Shown piece by piece: positions 18,954 to 27,343 of a stretch of DNA of 64,000 bases. The stretch comes from Actinomycetota bacterium (lineage in GTDB: Bacteria; Actinomycetota; Thermoleophilia; Gaiellales; Gaiellaceae). The notes under the pieces are model-generated. The model was given only the letters and a program-made list of their open reading frames with translations, ran no database searches and was not told where the DNA came from. Position numbers and translations under genes: made by a program. Numbering within the stretch: the first letter of the stretch is position 1; the number at the start of each line of letters is the position of its first letter. The stretch is from the NCBI GenBank assembly GCA_003161615.1, contig PMOB01000016.1, positions 1 through 64,000 of the forward strand. The letters are read 5' to 3'.

Positions 18954-19912
18954 GAGCCGCGGCGCTGCTGGACGAGCTCGGTCAGCTTCGGAACGATCTC
19001 GTGGACGTCGCCGACGACGCCGAAGTCGCTGAACTCGAAGATCGGCGCGTTCGCGTCCTTGTTGATGGCGACGATCGTGCCGGAGCTCTGCATGCCGACC
19101 TTGTGCTGGATCGCCCCGGAGATGCCGAGCGCGACATAGAGCTTCGGCGAGACGGTCTTGCCGGTCTGGCCGATCTGTGCGGAATACGGATACCAGCCGG
19201 CGTCGACGACCGCGCGCGTCGCACCGACCGCGCCGCCGAGCGCCTTGGCTAGCTCCTCGGCGAGCGTGAAGTTCTCCGGCGCGCCGAGGCCGCGGCCGCC
19301 GGCGACGATCACGCCCGCGTCCTCGATCGACGGACCGCTCGACTCCTCTGCGTCCTGGCCGACGAGCTTCACCGAGGTGGAGTGCGCCGCATAGGACGGC
19401 GAGACGTCGACGATCTCGGGCTCGCCGCCGCCCGACTCCTGCGCGTCGAACGAGCCGGCGCGGAACAGCGCGATCCGCGGCGTGCTCGTCCAGCCGACAT
19501 CGGCGTAGACAGTGTCCTGCAGAGCCGGCCGCTTGCCGACGAGATCGCCGCCCTGCAGCTCGACGTCGACGAGATCCCAGTTGAGGCCGGCGTCGAGCCG
19601 GGCCGCAAGCCCCGCCGCGATATCGGCGGCGAGGACGGAGTTCGCAAAGAGAACGGTGTCGTAGCCACCGTCGGAGACGACCTTGGCCAGCACGTCCACG
19701 CGCGGCTGCGGAACGGGCTGCGCAACCTCCGCGTCCTCGCACGCAAAGACTTTCGCCGCGCCGTAGGCCCCCGCCTGCGCCGCGAGACCCTTGGCGCCCT
19801 CGCCGATGATCACGGCGTCCGCGCCGCCGAGCGCAACAGCCTTCGTGAGCACGCCGAGCGAGCCCTTCTGCAGCTCGTCGCCGTGGTGCTCGAGGAAGAC
19901 GAGCGTCGCCAC
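18950..19912 (-). CDS. etfA: electron transfer flavoprotein subunit alpha
   Basis: 320-residue FAD-binding subunit of ETF, which collects electrons from acyl-CoA dehydrogenases. The N-terminal domain is followed by the FAD domain with GRGLGAPENFTLAEELAKAL (~205), YSAQIGQTGKTVSPKLYVALG (~245), SGAIQHKVGM (~266) and IVAINKDANAPIFEFSDFGVVGD (~282), all diagnostic. GTG start 19910-19912 shares one base with the etfB stop; the stop overlaps the ETF-QO start. Heterodimer with EtfB. Confidence 0.97.
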   Translation of the reverse strand: MATLVFLEHHGDELQKGSLGVLTKAVALGGADAVIIGEGAKGLAAQAGAYGAAKVFACEDAEVAQPVPQPRVDVLAKVVSDGGYDTVLFANSVLAADIAAGLAARLDAGLNWDLVDVELQGGDLVGKRPALQDTVYADVGWTSTPRIALFRAGSFDAQESGGGEPEIVDVSPSYAAHSTSVKLVGQDAEESSGPSIEDAGVIVAGGRGLGAPENFTLAEELAKALGGAVGATRAVVDAGWYPYSAQIGQTGKTVSPKLYVALGISGAIQHKVGMQSSGTIVAINKDANAPIFEFSDFGVVGDVHEIVPKLTELVQQRRGS

Positions 19913-20682
19913 TAGATGAGCCTCTTCTCTGCGAGGAAGTCGACGATTGCCTGCGCTGCGTTGCCGTCGTCTTCGATCTTCTGCGAATCCGCACGCGCCG
20001 GCGGGTCGCCGAGCGCAAGCACCGTGGTGCGGGAGCCGGCCTCGCCCGCATCGCCCGCATCGACGCCGAGGTCGGCAAGGGAGAGGACGTCCTGCGGCTT
20101 CTTCTTCGCGCCCATGATCCCCTTGAGAGACGGGTAGCGCGGCTCGTTGATCGCGTCGCTCACCGCGACGACCGCGGGGAGAGGCGCCTCGATCGTGTCG
20201 TAGCCGTGCTCGGTCTGGCGCTTCACGTGAACGGTGCCACCGTCGACCGAGAGCTCCATCGCCTGCGAGACGACCGGGCGTCCGAGCCGCTCCGCGACCG
20301 CCGCCCAGAGAACGGCGCCATCGGCGTCGGAGGCCTGCTGCCCGAAGAGGACGAGATCGGGCTCCTCCTTCGCGAGCGCGGCCGCGAGGAGACGGCTCGT
20401 CGCGACGAGGTCGGAGCCGGCAGCCGCGTCGTCGGAGACGAGCACGGCGCGGTCGGCGCCCATCGCGAGGGCCTTGCGCAGCGAGTCGAGCGCCTTCTGC
20501 GGGCCGAGCGAGACGGCGACCACCTCGGTGTCGGAGTCACCCTTGAGGCGCAGCGCTTCCTCGACGGCGTTCGCGTCGAAGTGGTTGAGCGCGCCCTCGC
20601 CGGCGCGATCGAGGCGCTTCGTGCCGGGGTCGATCCGGCTCGTCCCCTCGGGGACGTGCTTGACGCAGACGGCGATCTTCAT
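19912..20682 (-). CDS. etfB: electron transfer flavoprotein subunit beta
   Basis: 256-residue AMP-binding partner of EtfA. Start ATG 20680-20682 gives MKIAVCVKHVPEGTSRID, the standard N-terminus. Conserved: LNHFDANAVEEALRLK (~33), ALAMGADRAVLVSD (~70), FGQQASDADGAVLWAAVAERLG (~113) and the ETF-beta signature VKRQTEHGYDTIEAPLPAVVAVSD (~152). First gene of the etf operon; 38 bases separate it from the transglycosylase stop. Confidence 0.97.
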   Translation of the reverse strand: MKIAVCVKHVPEGTSRIDPGTKRLDRAGEGALNHFDANAVEEALRLKGDSDTEVVAVSLGPQKALDSLRKALAMGADRAVLVSDDAAAGSDLVATSRLLAAALAKEEPDLVLFGQQASDADGAVLWAAVAERLGRPVVSQAMELSVDGGTVHVKRQTEHGYDTIEAPLPAVVAVSDAINEPRYPSLKGIMGAKKKPQDVLSLADLGVDAGDAGEAGSRTTVLALGDPPARADSQKIEDDGNAAQAIVDFLAEKRLI

Positions 20683-20720
20683 TCCGGGCGGGACTCTAGT
20701 GAGCCGCGCCGGACGCTGAC

Positions 20721-21824
20721 TCACATGCGGTGCGAGAGGGCGAGCACGTCGGCGACGAAACGGCGGCTTACCTTGAAGACACCGTCGCGCCGAACCGCAC
20801 CCTCCCCCTGGTACCACGCCGCGAGCGCGAGCCGCTCGTTGCCGTGGAAGACCCGCAGGAGGTGGTGGATGAGCGCAACGCCGACGCGGGTGTTGCCGGC
20901 CGCGTCATGGCGGACGCGGTGATGGACGAGCGACATCTCGACGTAGCGCCACGTCGACGGTAGGAGCTGCATGATCCCGCGCGCCCCTGCCGGTGAGACG
21001 AGCGAGTTGTTGTAGCCCGACTCCATCCAGGCCAGCGCGCGGACGAGATGCTTGTCGACGCCGTAGTGCGCCGCCCACCGGTCGAGGAGGACACGCACGG
21101 GCGCTACTGGGCCTGTCCGCTCGGCAGTGCGAACGACGCGGGCGCCGGACCGGGCGGCCGGGATCCGCAGCCTCGTCCCGACCAGAAGGACGTGCGCAGG
21201 GTTCAGGTGGTTGAGCCGCGCGAGGCGGGCGACCGAGGTGTGGTACCGCCGCGCCAGCTCGGAGAGGTACTCGCCCTGCCGCACGACGTGGATCCGGTGG
21301 CGGACGCGGACGTGCCGGGCAACGAGGTGCCGCGGCGCGACCGGCAGCGGCTCCCGCCGCACGATCGCGGTCAGCGTGTGGTTGCCGACGACACCGTCCG
21401 TCCGCAGGTGGAGGCGCTTCTGCAGGAGGCGCACTCCGCGCAGAGTCGGGCCGTCGTAGTACGCGTTCACCGGCACGGCGATCCCCTGCCGGACGAGCAG
21501 GAACTGGAGGACGGCGACGTCCCAGCCGAAGTCGCCGCGCCGAAGCGTGCGCGCGCCGAAGAGCGGCCGGCCGAGCGGGCCGAACTGACGGCGGGTGCGC
21601 GCGTCGGCGATCCCGGTCACGGGCAGGCCATGGATCCGCTGGAAGGCCCGAATCGCGGCGACGGTGCGCGGGCCGGAAATCGCGTCGATGGGGCCGTGGT
21701 AGAGGCCCTGCGCGCGCAGCGCGACCTGGAGGCCGGCGGTCTGGGGATTGCCGACCGAGGCGAGCGCAGCCGGCGCCAGCCATACCGCGACAAAGAGAAC
21801 TGCAAGAACGGAGCGAACACGCAT
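20721..21824 (-). CDS. exported peptidoglycan enzyme: two PG-binding domains, LysM and lytic transglycosylase
   Basis: 367-residue secreted wall hydrolase. Signal peptide 1-22; PG_binding_1-like repeat ~25-85 (GLQVALRAQGLYHGPIDAISGP) and a second ~95-155 (DVAVLQFLLVRQGI); LysM ~176-222 (HVVRQGEYLSELARRYHTSV); SLT domain ~240-350 with catalytic Glu in ALAWMESGYNNSLVSPAGARG and GIMQLLPSTW. It cleaves glycan strands between MurNAc and GlcNAc in this family. The architecture with two binding modules plus LysM suggests tight wall retention. Monocistronic by spacing: 59 bases to the crotonase gene behind it. Confidence 0.92.
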   Translation of the reverse strand: MRVRSVLAVLFVAVWLAPAALASVGNPQTAGLQVALRAQGLYHGPIDAISGPRTVAAIRAFQRIHGLPVTGIADARTRRQFGPLGRPLFGARTLRRGDFGWDVAVLQFLLVRQGIAVPVNAYYDGPTLRGVRLLQKRLHLRTDGVVGNHTLTAIVRREPLPVAPRHLVARHVRVRHRIHVVRQGEYLSELARRYHTSVARLARLNHLNPAHVLLVGTRLRIPAARSGARVVRTAERTGPVAPVRVLLDRWAAHYGVDKHLVRALAWMESGYNNSLVSPAGARGIMQLLPSTWRYVEMSLVHHRVRHDAAGNTRVGVALIHHLLRVFHGNERLALAAWYQGEGAVRRDGVFKVSRRFVADVLALSHRM

Positions 21825-21883
21825 GGGGCTTCGACTACGAGCCGCCGGCGCATCCTCCTTGTGCGCTTTACCGAGGCCTTACG

Positions 21884-22639
21884 TCAGCGGCCGGTGAAAC
21901 GTGGCGTCCGCTTCTCGGCGAACGCGGCGAGGCCCTCCTTGGCGTCCTCGCTCGCGAACAGGTCGCCGAACTCCTCCGCCTCGCGCTCGAGCGCACCGGG
22001 GGAGAGATTGAGCAAGCGCTTCGCGACCCGCAACGCCCCCGGGCTCTTCTCCGCCAGCTTCGCTGCGACCTCGAGTGCGCGGTCGAGGACAGGGTCGACG
22101 ACGGCGTTGACGAGACCGATGCGGAGCGCCTCTTCGGCGTCGACCATGCGGCCGGTCAGGACGAGATCCTTCGCAACGCCGAGGCCGCAGACCCGCGCAA
22201 GCCGCTGCGTGCCTCCCCAGCCCGGGACGATGCCGAGGTCGATCTCGGGCTGGCCGAGCCGAGCACGGCTCGAGGCGTAACGGAGATCGCAGCCAAGCGC
22301 GAGCTCGCAACCGCCGCCGAGCGCGAAGCCATTGATCGCGGCGATCGTCGGCTTCGGCATCTCCTCGAGCAACCGCGCCGCCTCGTGGCCGAGCGCGCCC
22401 CACGCCTTCGCCTCATCGGGAGCGAGGCTCCCCATGTACTTGATGTCGGCGCCGGCGACGAAAGCCTTCTCTCCTGCGCCGGTCAGGACGACGACGCGCG
22501 CCGACTCGTCCTCGGCGAGCTCGCGCAGCCGGTCGCGCAGTTCGGTCAGCGTCTCGACGTTGAGCGCGTTGAGCGCGTCCTGGCGGTCGATCGTGACGAG
22601 GACGACTCCGCCGTCCCGACGGTCGACGAGGACGCTCAC
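21884..22639 (-). CDS. enoyl-CoA hydratase/crotonase family
   Basis: 251 residues, crotonase fold. CoA/oxyanion region [14 protein letters not shown] (~60-74); [22 protein letters not shown] (~102) carries the first catalytic Glu; [19 protein letters not shown] (~128) the second, so hydratase activity on 2-enoyl-CoA is likely. The GTG start overlaps the stop of the mutase small subunit, so it is co-translated with a B12-dependent acyl-CoA mutase; a role in short or branched-chain acyl-CoA degradation follows by context. Confidence 0.92.
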   Translation of the reverse strand: MSVLVDRRDGGVVLVTIDRQDALNALNVETLTELRDRLRELAEDESARVVVLTGAGEKAFVAGADIKYMGSLAPDEAKAWGALGHEAARLLEEMPKPTIAAINGFALGGGCELALGCDLRYASSRARLGQPEIDLGIVPGWGGTQRLARVCGLGVAKDLVLTGRMVDAEEALRIGLVNAVVDPVLDRALEVAAKLAEKSPGALRVAKRLLNLSPGALEREAEEFGDLFASEDAKEGLAAFAEKRTPRFTGR

Positions 22640-23031
22640 GCGGGAACGGCGCCGCGGATGAAGTCGACGATCTCGCCCGTCGTGGCACCCGGCCCGAAGA
22701 CGCCGGCGATCCCGAGCTTGCGGAGCTCGTCCGCGTCGTCGTCCGGGATCGTCCCGCCGACCACGACGACGACGTCGTCCGCCGCCTGCTCCCGCAGCAG
22801 CTCGACGATGCGCGGCACGAGTGTCATGTGCGCGCCCGAGAGGATCGAGATGCCGACCGCGTCCGCGTCCTCCTGAATCGCCGTCTCGACGATCTGCTCG
22901 GGCGTCTGGTGAAGGCCGGTGTAGATGACCTCCATGCCTGCGTCGCGGAGCGCGCGGGCGATGATCTTGGCGCCGCGGTCGTGCCCGTCGAGGCCCGGCT
23001 TCGCAACGACCACGCGGATTGTCCCTGCCAC
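22636..23031 (-). CDS. icmB: acyl-CoA mutase small subunit, B12-binding (isobutyryl-CoA mutase type)
   Basis: 131-residue stand-alone cobalamin-binding subunit. The DxHxxG signature is Asp15-Gly16-His17-Asp18-Arg19-Gly20 in [18 protein letters not shown]; His17 would be the lower axial ligand of cobalt. [14 protein letters not shown] and [11 protein letters not shown] are the other B12-fold motifs. Length and separate coding match IcmB of isobutyryl-CoA mutase rather than the fused methylmalonyl-CoA mutase chain. Its large subunit lies 1.2 kb upstream in the same direction, interrupted by a broken gene. The symbol rests on the large-subunit residues. Confidence 0.85.
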   Translation of the reverse strand: MAGTIRVVVAKPGLDGHDRGAKIIARALRDAGMEVIYTGLHQTPEQIVETAIQEDADAVGISILSGAHMTLVPRIVELLREQAADDVVVVVGGTIPDDDADELRKLGIAGVFGPGATTGEIVDFIRGAVPA

Positions 23032-23050
23032 GGCCGGGAGCCTAGTCGAA

Positions 23051-24168
23051 CTAGCGCTTGACCAAGCCGCCGACGGCCCACACGTCCGTCGGCGAGACCT
23101 CCGCCACCGCGCCGAGTCCGTGCCTGGTTTCGAGCTTCGTCGCGACGGCCCACAGGTGGCCGTTCCAGTGCATCACCTCGCCGCGGCCCGCGTAGGAGCC
23201 GCCTACCGCCCACGCATCGTTCGCGGCGAGCGCGGACACGGCGGCGAGGGCAGGGCCGGTCGTGTGCACGACGCTCCAGCGCTGACCGTTCCAGCGCTCG
23301 GCGAGCGCGTGTCGCGCCCCGTGGCGATTGATGCCTCCGACCGCCCAGGCCTCTGTCATCGAGGGCGCCGCCACGCCGTTGAGGAAGCTCACGTGCCCAG
23401 TAACCGTAGAGGGGCTCGGAACGAGCTTCCAGCTGCTGCCGTCCCAGTGGAGCACGAGCGCGCGCGACCCGCGGATGCCGTTGGCCCAGAGTTAGTACTG
23501 GCCGACCGCCCACACGTCCTGCCCGGAGCTGCCGGCGACCGCGGCGAGGATGTTGCTGACGACGAGGCGGGCATCGTGGACGGCGCAGGATTCGGGGTCG
23601 GCACCTGCCTCCACGCCACGCCGTTCCAGTGGAGCGTGAGCGCCAGGCGCTCGAAGCCGTTCGCCGTGGAGACGCTCGCATCGCCGACCGCCCAAACGTC
23701 GTTCGCCGAGAGCGCAGCGACCCCATAGAGCTCGGAGCGGGCCGGCGGTCCGGAAACGAGCTGCCAGCGACTGCCGTTCCAGTGGTCGATGATCGCGTGC
23801 TCAGGGGCATGGGCCGGTGCGACGCTGCCGACGGCCCAGATGTCGTCGGGAGATACGGCCGCGGCCCCCCAGAACGCGGGAGCAGCGGACTCCTTCGGGA
23901 TCGGCAGCGGCACGCGGTGCCACGACGACCCGTCCCAGTGCACGGCGACGCGCGACGTGCCGAAGGCCCAGACGTCGGACGCAGACGGCGCCACGACGGC
24001 GGTCAGCCCGGGCCCGCTGGGGACGCCTGCAACCTGCATCCACGAGCTCCCGTCCCAGTGCTCCACGAGCGGGCCGACGAGGAGGGATTGCGCCGACGCC
24101 GAGCCGCCGAGGGCGCAACCGAGGAGCACGGCCAGAACGACCACCACACGAAGACGCGGCACGTTCAT
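23051..24168 (-). pseudogene. broken exported seven-repeat beta-propeller gene
   Basis: Read with two repairs, this encodes a signal peptide (MNVPRLRVVVVLAVLLGCAL) and seven repeats of a HWDGSSW ... DVWAVG motif ([70 protein letters not shown]), i.e. one complete seven-bladed propeller. The frame is lost near 23573-23600 (one base too few after VPTPNPAPST) and the continuing frame then meets an in-frame TAA at 23492-23494 directly after DVWAVGQY; the similarity resumes in that same frame to the TAG at 23051. Two independent lesions argue for a decayed gene, although a sequencing or assembly error at either site cannot be excluded. It sits between the two mutase subunit genes. Confidence 0.85.
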
Positions 24169-24216
24169 AGCTCGAACGGTACTCCCGCCTGCCAACGTCC
24201 CTCTAACGAAAACAGG

Positions 24217-25881
24217 CTAGAAGACGGGCGTCTCGCGCCACGTGCCCCAGACTTCCCGCAGCGCGTCGCACATCTCACCCATCGTCACGTACGCCCGCGC
24301 CGCGTCCATCATCGGCTCCATGAGGTTGCGGCCCTCGACCGCGGCGTCCTCCTTGAGCCGCGTGAGCGCCGCCTCGGCCGTCGCGGAGTCGCGTGACGCG
24401 CGCACTGCCTGCACGCGCTCGATCTGCTTCTGCTCGAGCGCCGGGTCGATCCGGAGGATCTCGATCGGCTGCTCCTCCTCGACCGTGTAGCGATTGACGC
24501 CGACCACGACGCGCTCGCCGCGCTCGACCTCGGACTGGTAGCGGAAGCTCGCCTCCGCGATCTCGCGCTGCTGGAAGTTCTGCTCGATCGCGGGAATGAC
24601 CCCGCCGAGCTCCTCGATCCGCTCGAAGTACTCGTACGCCTGGCGCTCGAGCTCGTTCGTCAGCTGCTCAAGATAGTAGGAGCCGCCGAGCGGGTCGATC
24701 GTGTTCACGACGCCGGTCTCGTGCGCGATCACCTGCTGCGTCCGCAACGCGAGACGCACGGCGTGCTCCGTCGGTAGCGCAAGCGCCTCGTCGAAGGAGT
24801 TCGTGTGGAGGGACTGCGTCCCGCCGAGCACCGCCGCGAGCGCCTCGATCGCCGTCCGGATCAGGTTCACCTCGGGCTGCTGCGCGGTGAGCGAGACGCC
24901 GGCCGTCTGCGTGTGGAAGCGCATCAGCCACGAGCGCGGATCGCGGGCGCCGTACTTGTCGCGCATCTGCGTCGCCCAGATCCGCCGCGCGGCCCGGTAC
25001 TTCGCGATCTCCTCGAAAAAGTCGAGGTGCGCGTTGAAAAAGAAGGAGAGGCGCGGCGCGAAGGCATCGACCTCGAGGCCGCGCTCGAGACACGCCTCGA
25101 CGAGCGCGAAGCCGTTGGAGAGCGTGAACGCGAGCTCTTGCGCCGCGTTCGAGCCCGCCTCGCGGATGTGGTAGCCGGAGATCGAGACCGGATGCATGCG
25201 CGGGAGCCGCTCCGAGCACCACTCGACCATGTCCACGACGAGCCTCATCGACGGCGCCGGCGGGAAGATCCACTCCTTCTGGGCGATGTACTCCTTGAGG
25301 ATGTCCGTCTGGACAGTGCCGCGCAGCTGCTCGAGCGGGACGCCCTGCTCTTCGCCGACGCACGCATAGAAAGCAAGGAGCATCGCGGCGGGGCCGTTGA
25401 TCGTCATCGAGGTCGAGACCTCGCCGAGCGGGATCCCGTCGAAGAGCGTCTCCATGTCCGCAAGCGAGTCGATCGCGACGCCCTCGCGCCCGACCTCGCC
25501 GAGCGAGCGCGGATGGTCGGAGTCGTAGCCCATCAGCGTCGGCATGTCGAAGGCCGTCGAAAGGCCCGTCTGGCCGTGCTCGGTCAGGTAGCGGAAGCGC
25601 GCGTTCGTCTCCTCCGCCGTCCCGAAGCCCGCGAACTGGCGCATCGTCCAGAGCCGGCCGCGGTACATCGAGGGATAGACGCCTCGCGTGAACGGATACG
25701 TGCCCGGCCAGCCGAGCTCGCGCTCGTAGTCGATCTCGACGTTTTCGGGCGAATAGAGCGGCTCGTTCTCGACGCCCGAGATGGTGGAAAAGAGCTCGCC
25801 CTGCCGTTCCGGCGTCGCCTCGTAGCGCTCGCGCCATTCGCCGGCGCCCTCGACGCGCTTCCCCCTGTCCGTCGCAGCCAT
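24217..25881 (-). CDS. icmA: B12-dependent acyl-CoA mutase large subunit with isobutyryl-CoA mutase residues
   Basis: 554-residue catalytic TIM-barrel subunit of the methylmalonyl-CoA mutase family: carbon-skeleton rearrangement using adenosylcobalamin. Family motifs: [19 protein letters not shown] (73-91), [17 protein letters not shown] (~108), [10 protein letters not shown] (~157), [19 protein letters not shown] (~240). Two substrate-specificity positions differ from methylmalonyl-CoA mutase and match isobutyryl-CoA mutase: Phe83 in RQFAGF (Tyr in MCM) and Gln201 in [10 protein letters not shown] (Arg in MCM), with the same 118-residue separation. The predicted reaction is isobutyryl-CoA to n-butyryl-CoA. 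The B12 domain is on the separate small subunit. A cobalamin adenosyltransferase gene lies at 39589-40119. Automatic annotation would probably say methylmalonyl-CoA mutase. Confidence 0.9.
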   Translation of the reverse strand: MAATDRGKRVEGAGEWRERYEATPERQGELFSTISGVENEPLYSPENVEIDYERELGWPGTYPFTRGVYPSMYRGRLWTMRQFAGFGTAEETNARFRYLTEHGQTGLSTAFDMPTLMGYDSDHPRSLGEVGREGVAIDSLADMETLFDGIPLGEVSTSMTINGPAAMLLAFYACVGEEQGVPLEQLRGTVQTDILKEYIAQKEWIFPPAPSMRLVVDMVEWCSERLPRMHPVSISGYHIREAGSNAAQELAFTLSNGFALVEACLERGLEVDAFAPRLSFFFNAHLDFFEEIAKYRAARRIWATQMRDKYGARDPRSWLMRFHTQTAGVSLTAQQPEVNLIRTAIEALAAVLGGTQSLHTNSFDEALALPTEHAVRLALRTQQVIAHETGVVNTIDPLGGSYYLEQLTNELERQAYEYFERIEELGGVIPAIEQNFQQREIAEASFRYQSEVERGERVVVGVNRYTVEEEQPIEILRIDPALEQKQIERVQAVRASRDSATAEAALTRLKEDAAVEGRNLMEPMMDAARAYVTMGEMCDALREVWGTWRETPVF

Positions 25882-25923
25882 CGGAACCTCAGTCTAGAGG
25901 TGGGTAGGAAGGACCTAGCCTTA

Positions 25924-25951
25924 TAAGGGGATCTCGCACTAAATCCCCCTA
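25924..25951. promoter_or_regulatory. GGGGAT/ATCCCC dyad upstream of the SipW-type cluster
   Basis: Imperfect inverted repeat TAAGGGGAT (25924-25932) and ATCCCCCTA (25943-25951) with a 10-base spacer, in the 241-base gap between icmA and the first fibre-type gene (26123). The right arm recurs inverted as TAGGGGGAT at 35170. The spacing fits a dimeric regulator. The rest of the gap (25952-26122) shows no clear -10/-35 pair to my eye; it ends with AAGGAG six bases before the ATG. Function inferred. Confidence 0.4.
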
Positions 25952-26122
25952 ACGAGGGAGTGGACGGTCCAAGTTCTTACGACACTCTGTGAATGCCCAG
26001 GAGAAGGAGGACGCATAGGACCGACGAACCCGCTCGCACTGCGGCCACTACGCGAGCGGAACAGGCGGCCGCGCGTTCAAAAAACTCTCTCGTAAGCGCT
26101 GTACGGAGCTAAGGAGCAGAAA

Positions 26123-27214
26123 ATGTCTAGGAAGCACGTCAAGCAGTACCTCATGCTGCTGTTGGCGGTAGGGGTAATCGCTGTGTCCCTCTCCGGAGGC
26201 GGCACGTTCGCGACCTTCAACGCACAGGTTGCGAACAAGAACAACACCTTCAAGACCGGCACCCTCTACCTGCACGAGTCAGCGACTAACACGTGCACGT
26301 CGGAGTCGGCCCAGAGCAACAGCAACCTGAACACCAGCGGCACCCACCTCGGTGACGCGTGCGACATCTTGTTCACCGGCGTACCGGCCGGGGACACGAC
26401 TGTCGGGCTCGACATGAAGAACGCCGGCTCGCTCGACGGCGACGGATTGCACCTCGCCCTCGGCAACACGGCAGACGGGTTCGCACAGACCGGCTGCAAC
26501 AGCAGCGTCGACTACCAGACCGTCGGGACCGTCGCGGCTAGCAACGGCTTCACGACCGTCTCGCCTGGCGGCCTGCAGAACTCGGTCGCGCAGAGCGACA
26601 CGATCAGCGCGATTCACCTCACCTCGGCGCTCGGTATTTCGCTGTGGAATGGGGCAACGATCGAGCTCGTGAACGGCTCGAGCCAGACGGAGACGTTCAC
26701 GACGACCGCGATCGTCTCGCCGACCGCGACGACCATCCCGGTCACGAACCCGACGACGATCACGCCGGCTGCCGGCTTCACGGGCGGCAACGCGGTCAAG
26801 TACTCGCCGCAGTTCTCCGGCGGCGGCGGCAACCTCTGCACCGATCTCCGTCTCGAGATCGTCGAGGTGCCGACGCTCGGCGACCTGTCCAGCGTCACGA
26901 TCGACCAGACGACGGGCGACACGAGCGCGGTTGCCGGATCGAAGTGCGTGTACGCCGGCGCGACGAACGGGACGAACGGTTGCGACTTCACGAACGCGAC
27001 CGATCTCAGCACGATCCCGAACTACTCGACGTTCGACGATCTGAGCCTGAAGAGTCTCGCGGGCACGGATCCGAACACGCTGACGGGTCTCGACGCAGGC
27101 ACGCACCGCTACATCGTGCTCGCGCTCATCCTCGACCCGGCCGCGGACAACTCCATCCAGGGTCTCCAGGCGACGTTCGACCTCGTCTGGAACATGAACC
27201 AGTTCGTCTCATAA
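26123..27214 (+). CDS. SipW-tagged TasA/camelysin-like secreted protein 1
   Basis: 363-residue exported protein. Start ATG preceded by AAGGAG (26112-26117). Hydrophobic helix ~9-24 is followed by the SipW-class strand signature GGGTFATFNAQVANKN and NTFKTGTLYL (~25-51), in which the mature protein begins close to TFATF. The body is Ser/Thr/Asn/Gly-rich and beta-predicted, with cysteines at C58, C79, ~C120, ~C240, ~C275 and ~C287, and ends NSIQGLQATFDLVWNMNQ, the C-terminal strand shared with TasA/CalY proteins and with three other genes here. TasA-type proteins form extracellular fibres by donor-strand exchange; that role is inferred. First gene of the cluster. Confidence 0.85.
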   Translation: MSRKHVKQYLMLLLAVGVIAVSLSGGGTFATFNAQVANKNNTFKTGTLYLHESATNTCTSESAQSNSNLNTSGTHLGDACDILFTGVPAGDTTVGLDMKNAGSLDGDGLHLALGNTADGFAQTGCNSSVDYQTVGTVAASNGFTTVSPGGLQNSVAQSDTISAIHLTSALGISLWNGATIELVNGSSQTETFTTTAIVSPTATTIPVTNPTTITPAAGFTGGNAVKYSPQFSGGGGNLCTDLRLEIVEVPTLGDLSSVTIDQTTGDTSAVAGSKCVYAGATNGTNGCDFTNATDLSTIPNYSTFDDLSLKSLAGTDPNTLTGLDAGTHRYIVLALILDPAADNSIQGLQATFDLVWNMNQFVS

Positions 27215-27254
27215 GGGGCTGAGGCAGCAACGAGAGAGATAGGGCATGAGACCT

Positions 27255-27320
27255 GAGCCGGATCCGCTCCTGTCCGGCTCACAGGACACAGGAGCCGTCG
27301 CCCACCACGGCGGCGGCTCC
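27255..27320 (+). other. two tandem RNA hairpins between fibre genes 1 and 2
   Basis: Hairpin 1: GAGCCGGA (27255-27262) pairs perfectly with TCCGGCTC (27273-27280). Hairpin 2: GGAGCCG (27291-27297) pairs with CGGCTCC (27314-27320). Neither is followed by a T-run. They lie in the 129-base gap between two same-strand genes and could act as a partial terminator or an RNA stabiliser that sets different amounts of the two products. The next gene has AAAGGAAGAGC before its ATG. Confidence 0.45.
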
Positions 27321-27343
27321 TCACGCCCACTCAAAGGAAGAGC

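Noticed and set aside
23051-24168. Programmed frameshift to join the two propeller halves
   Set aside because: No slippery run or downstream structure is evident, and an additional in-frame TAA would still stop translation; a pseudogene or sequencing error is simpler.
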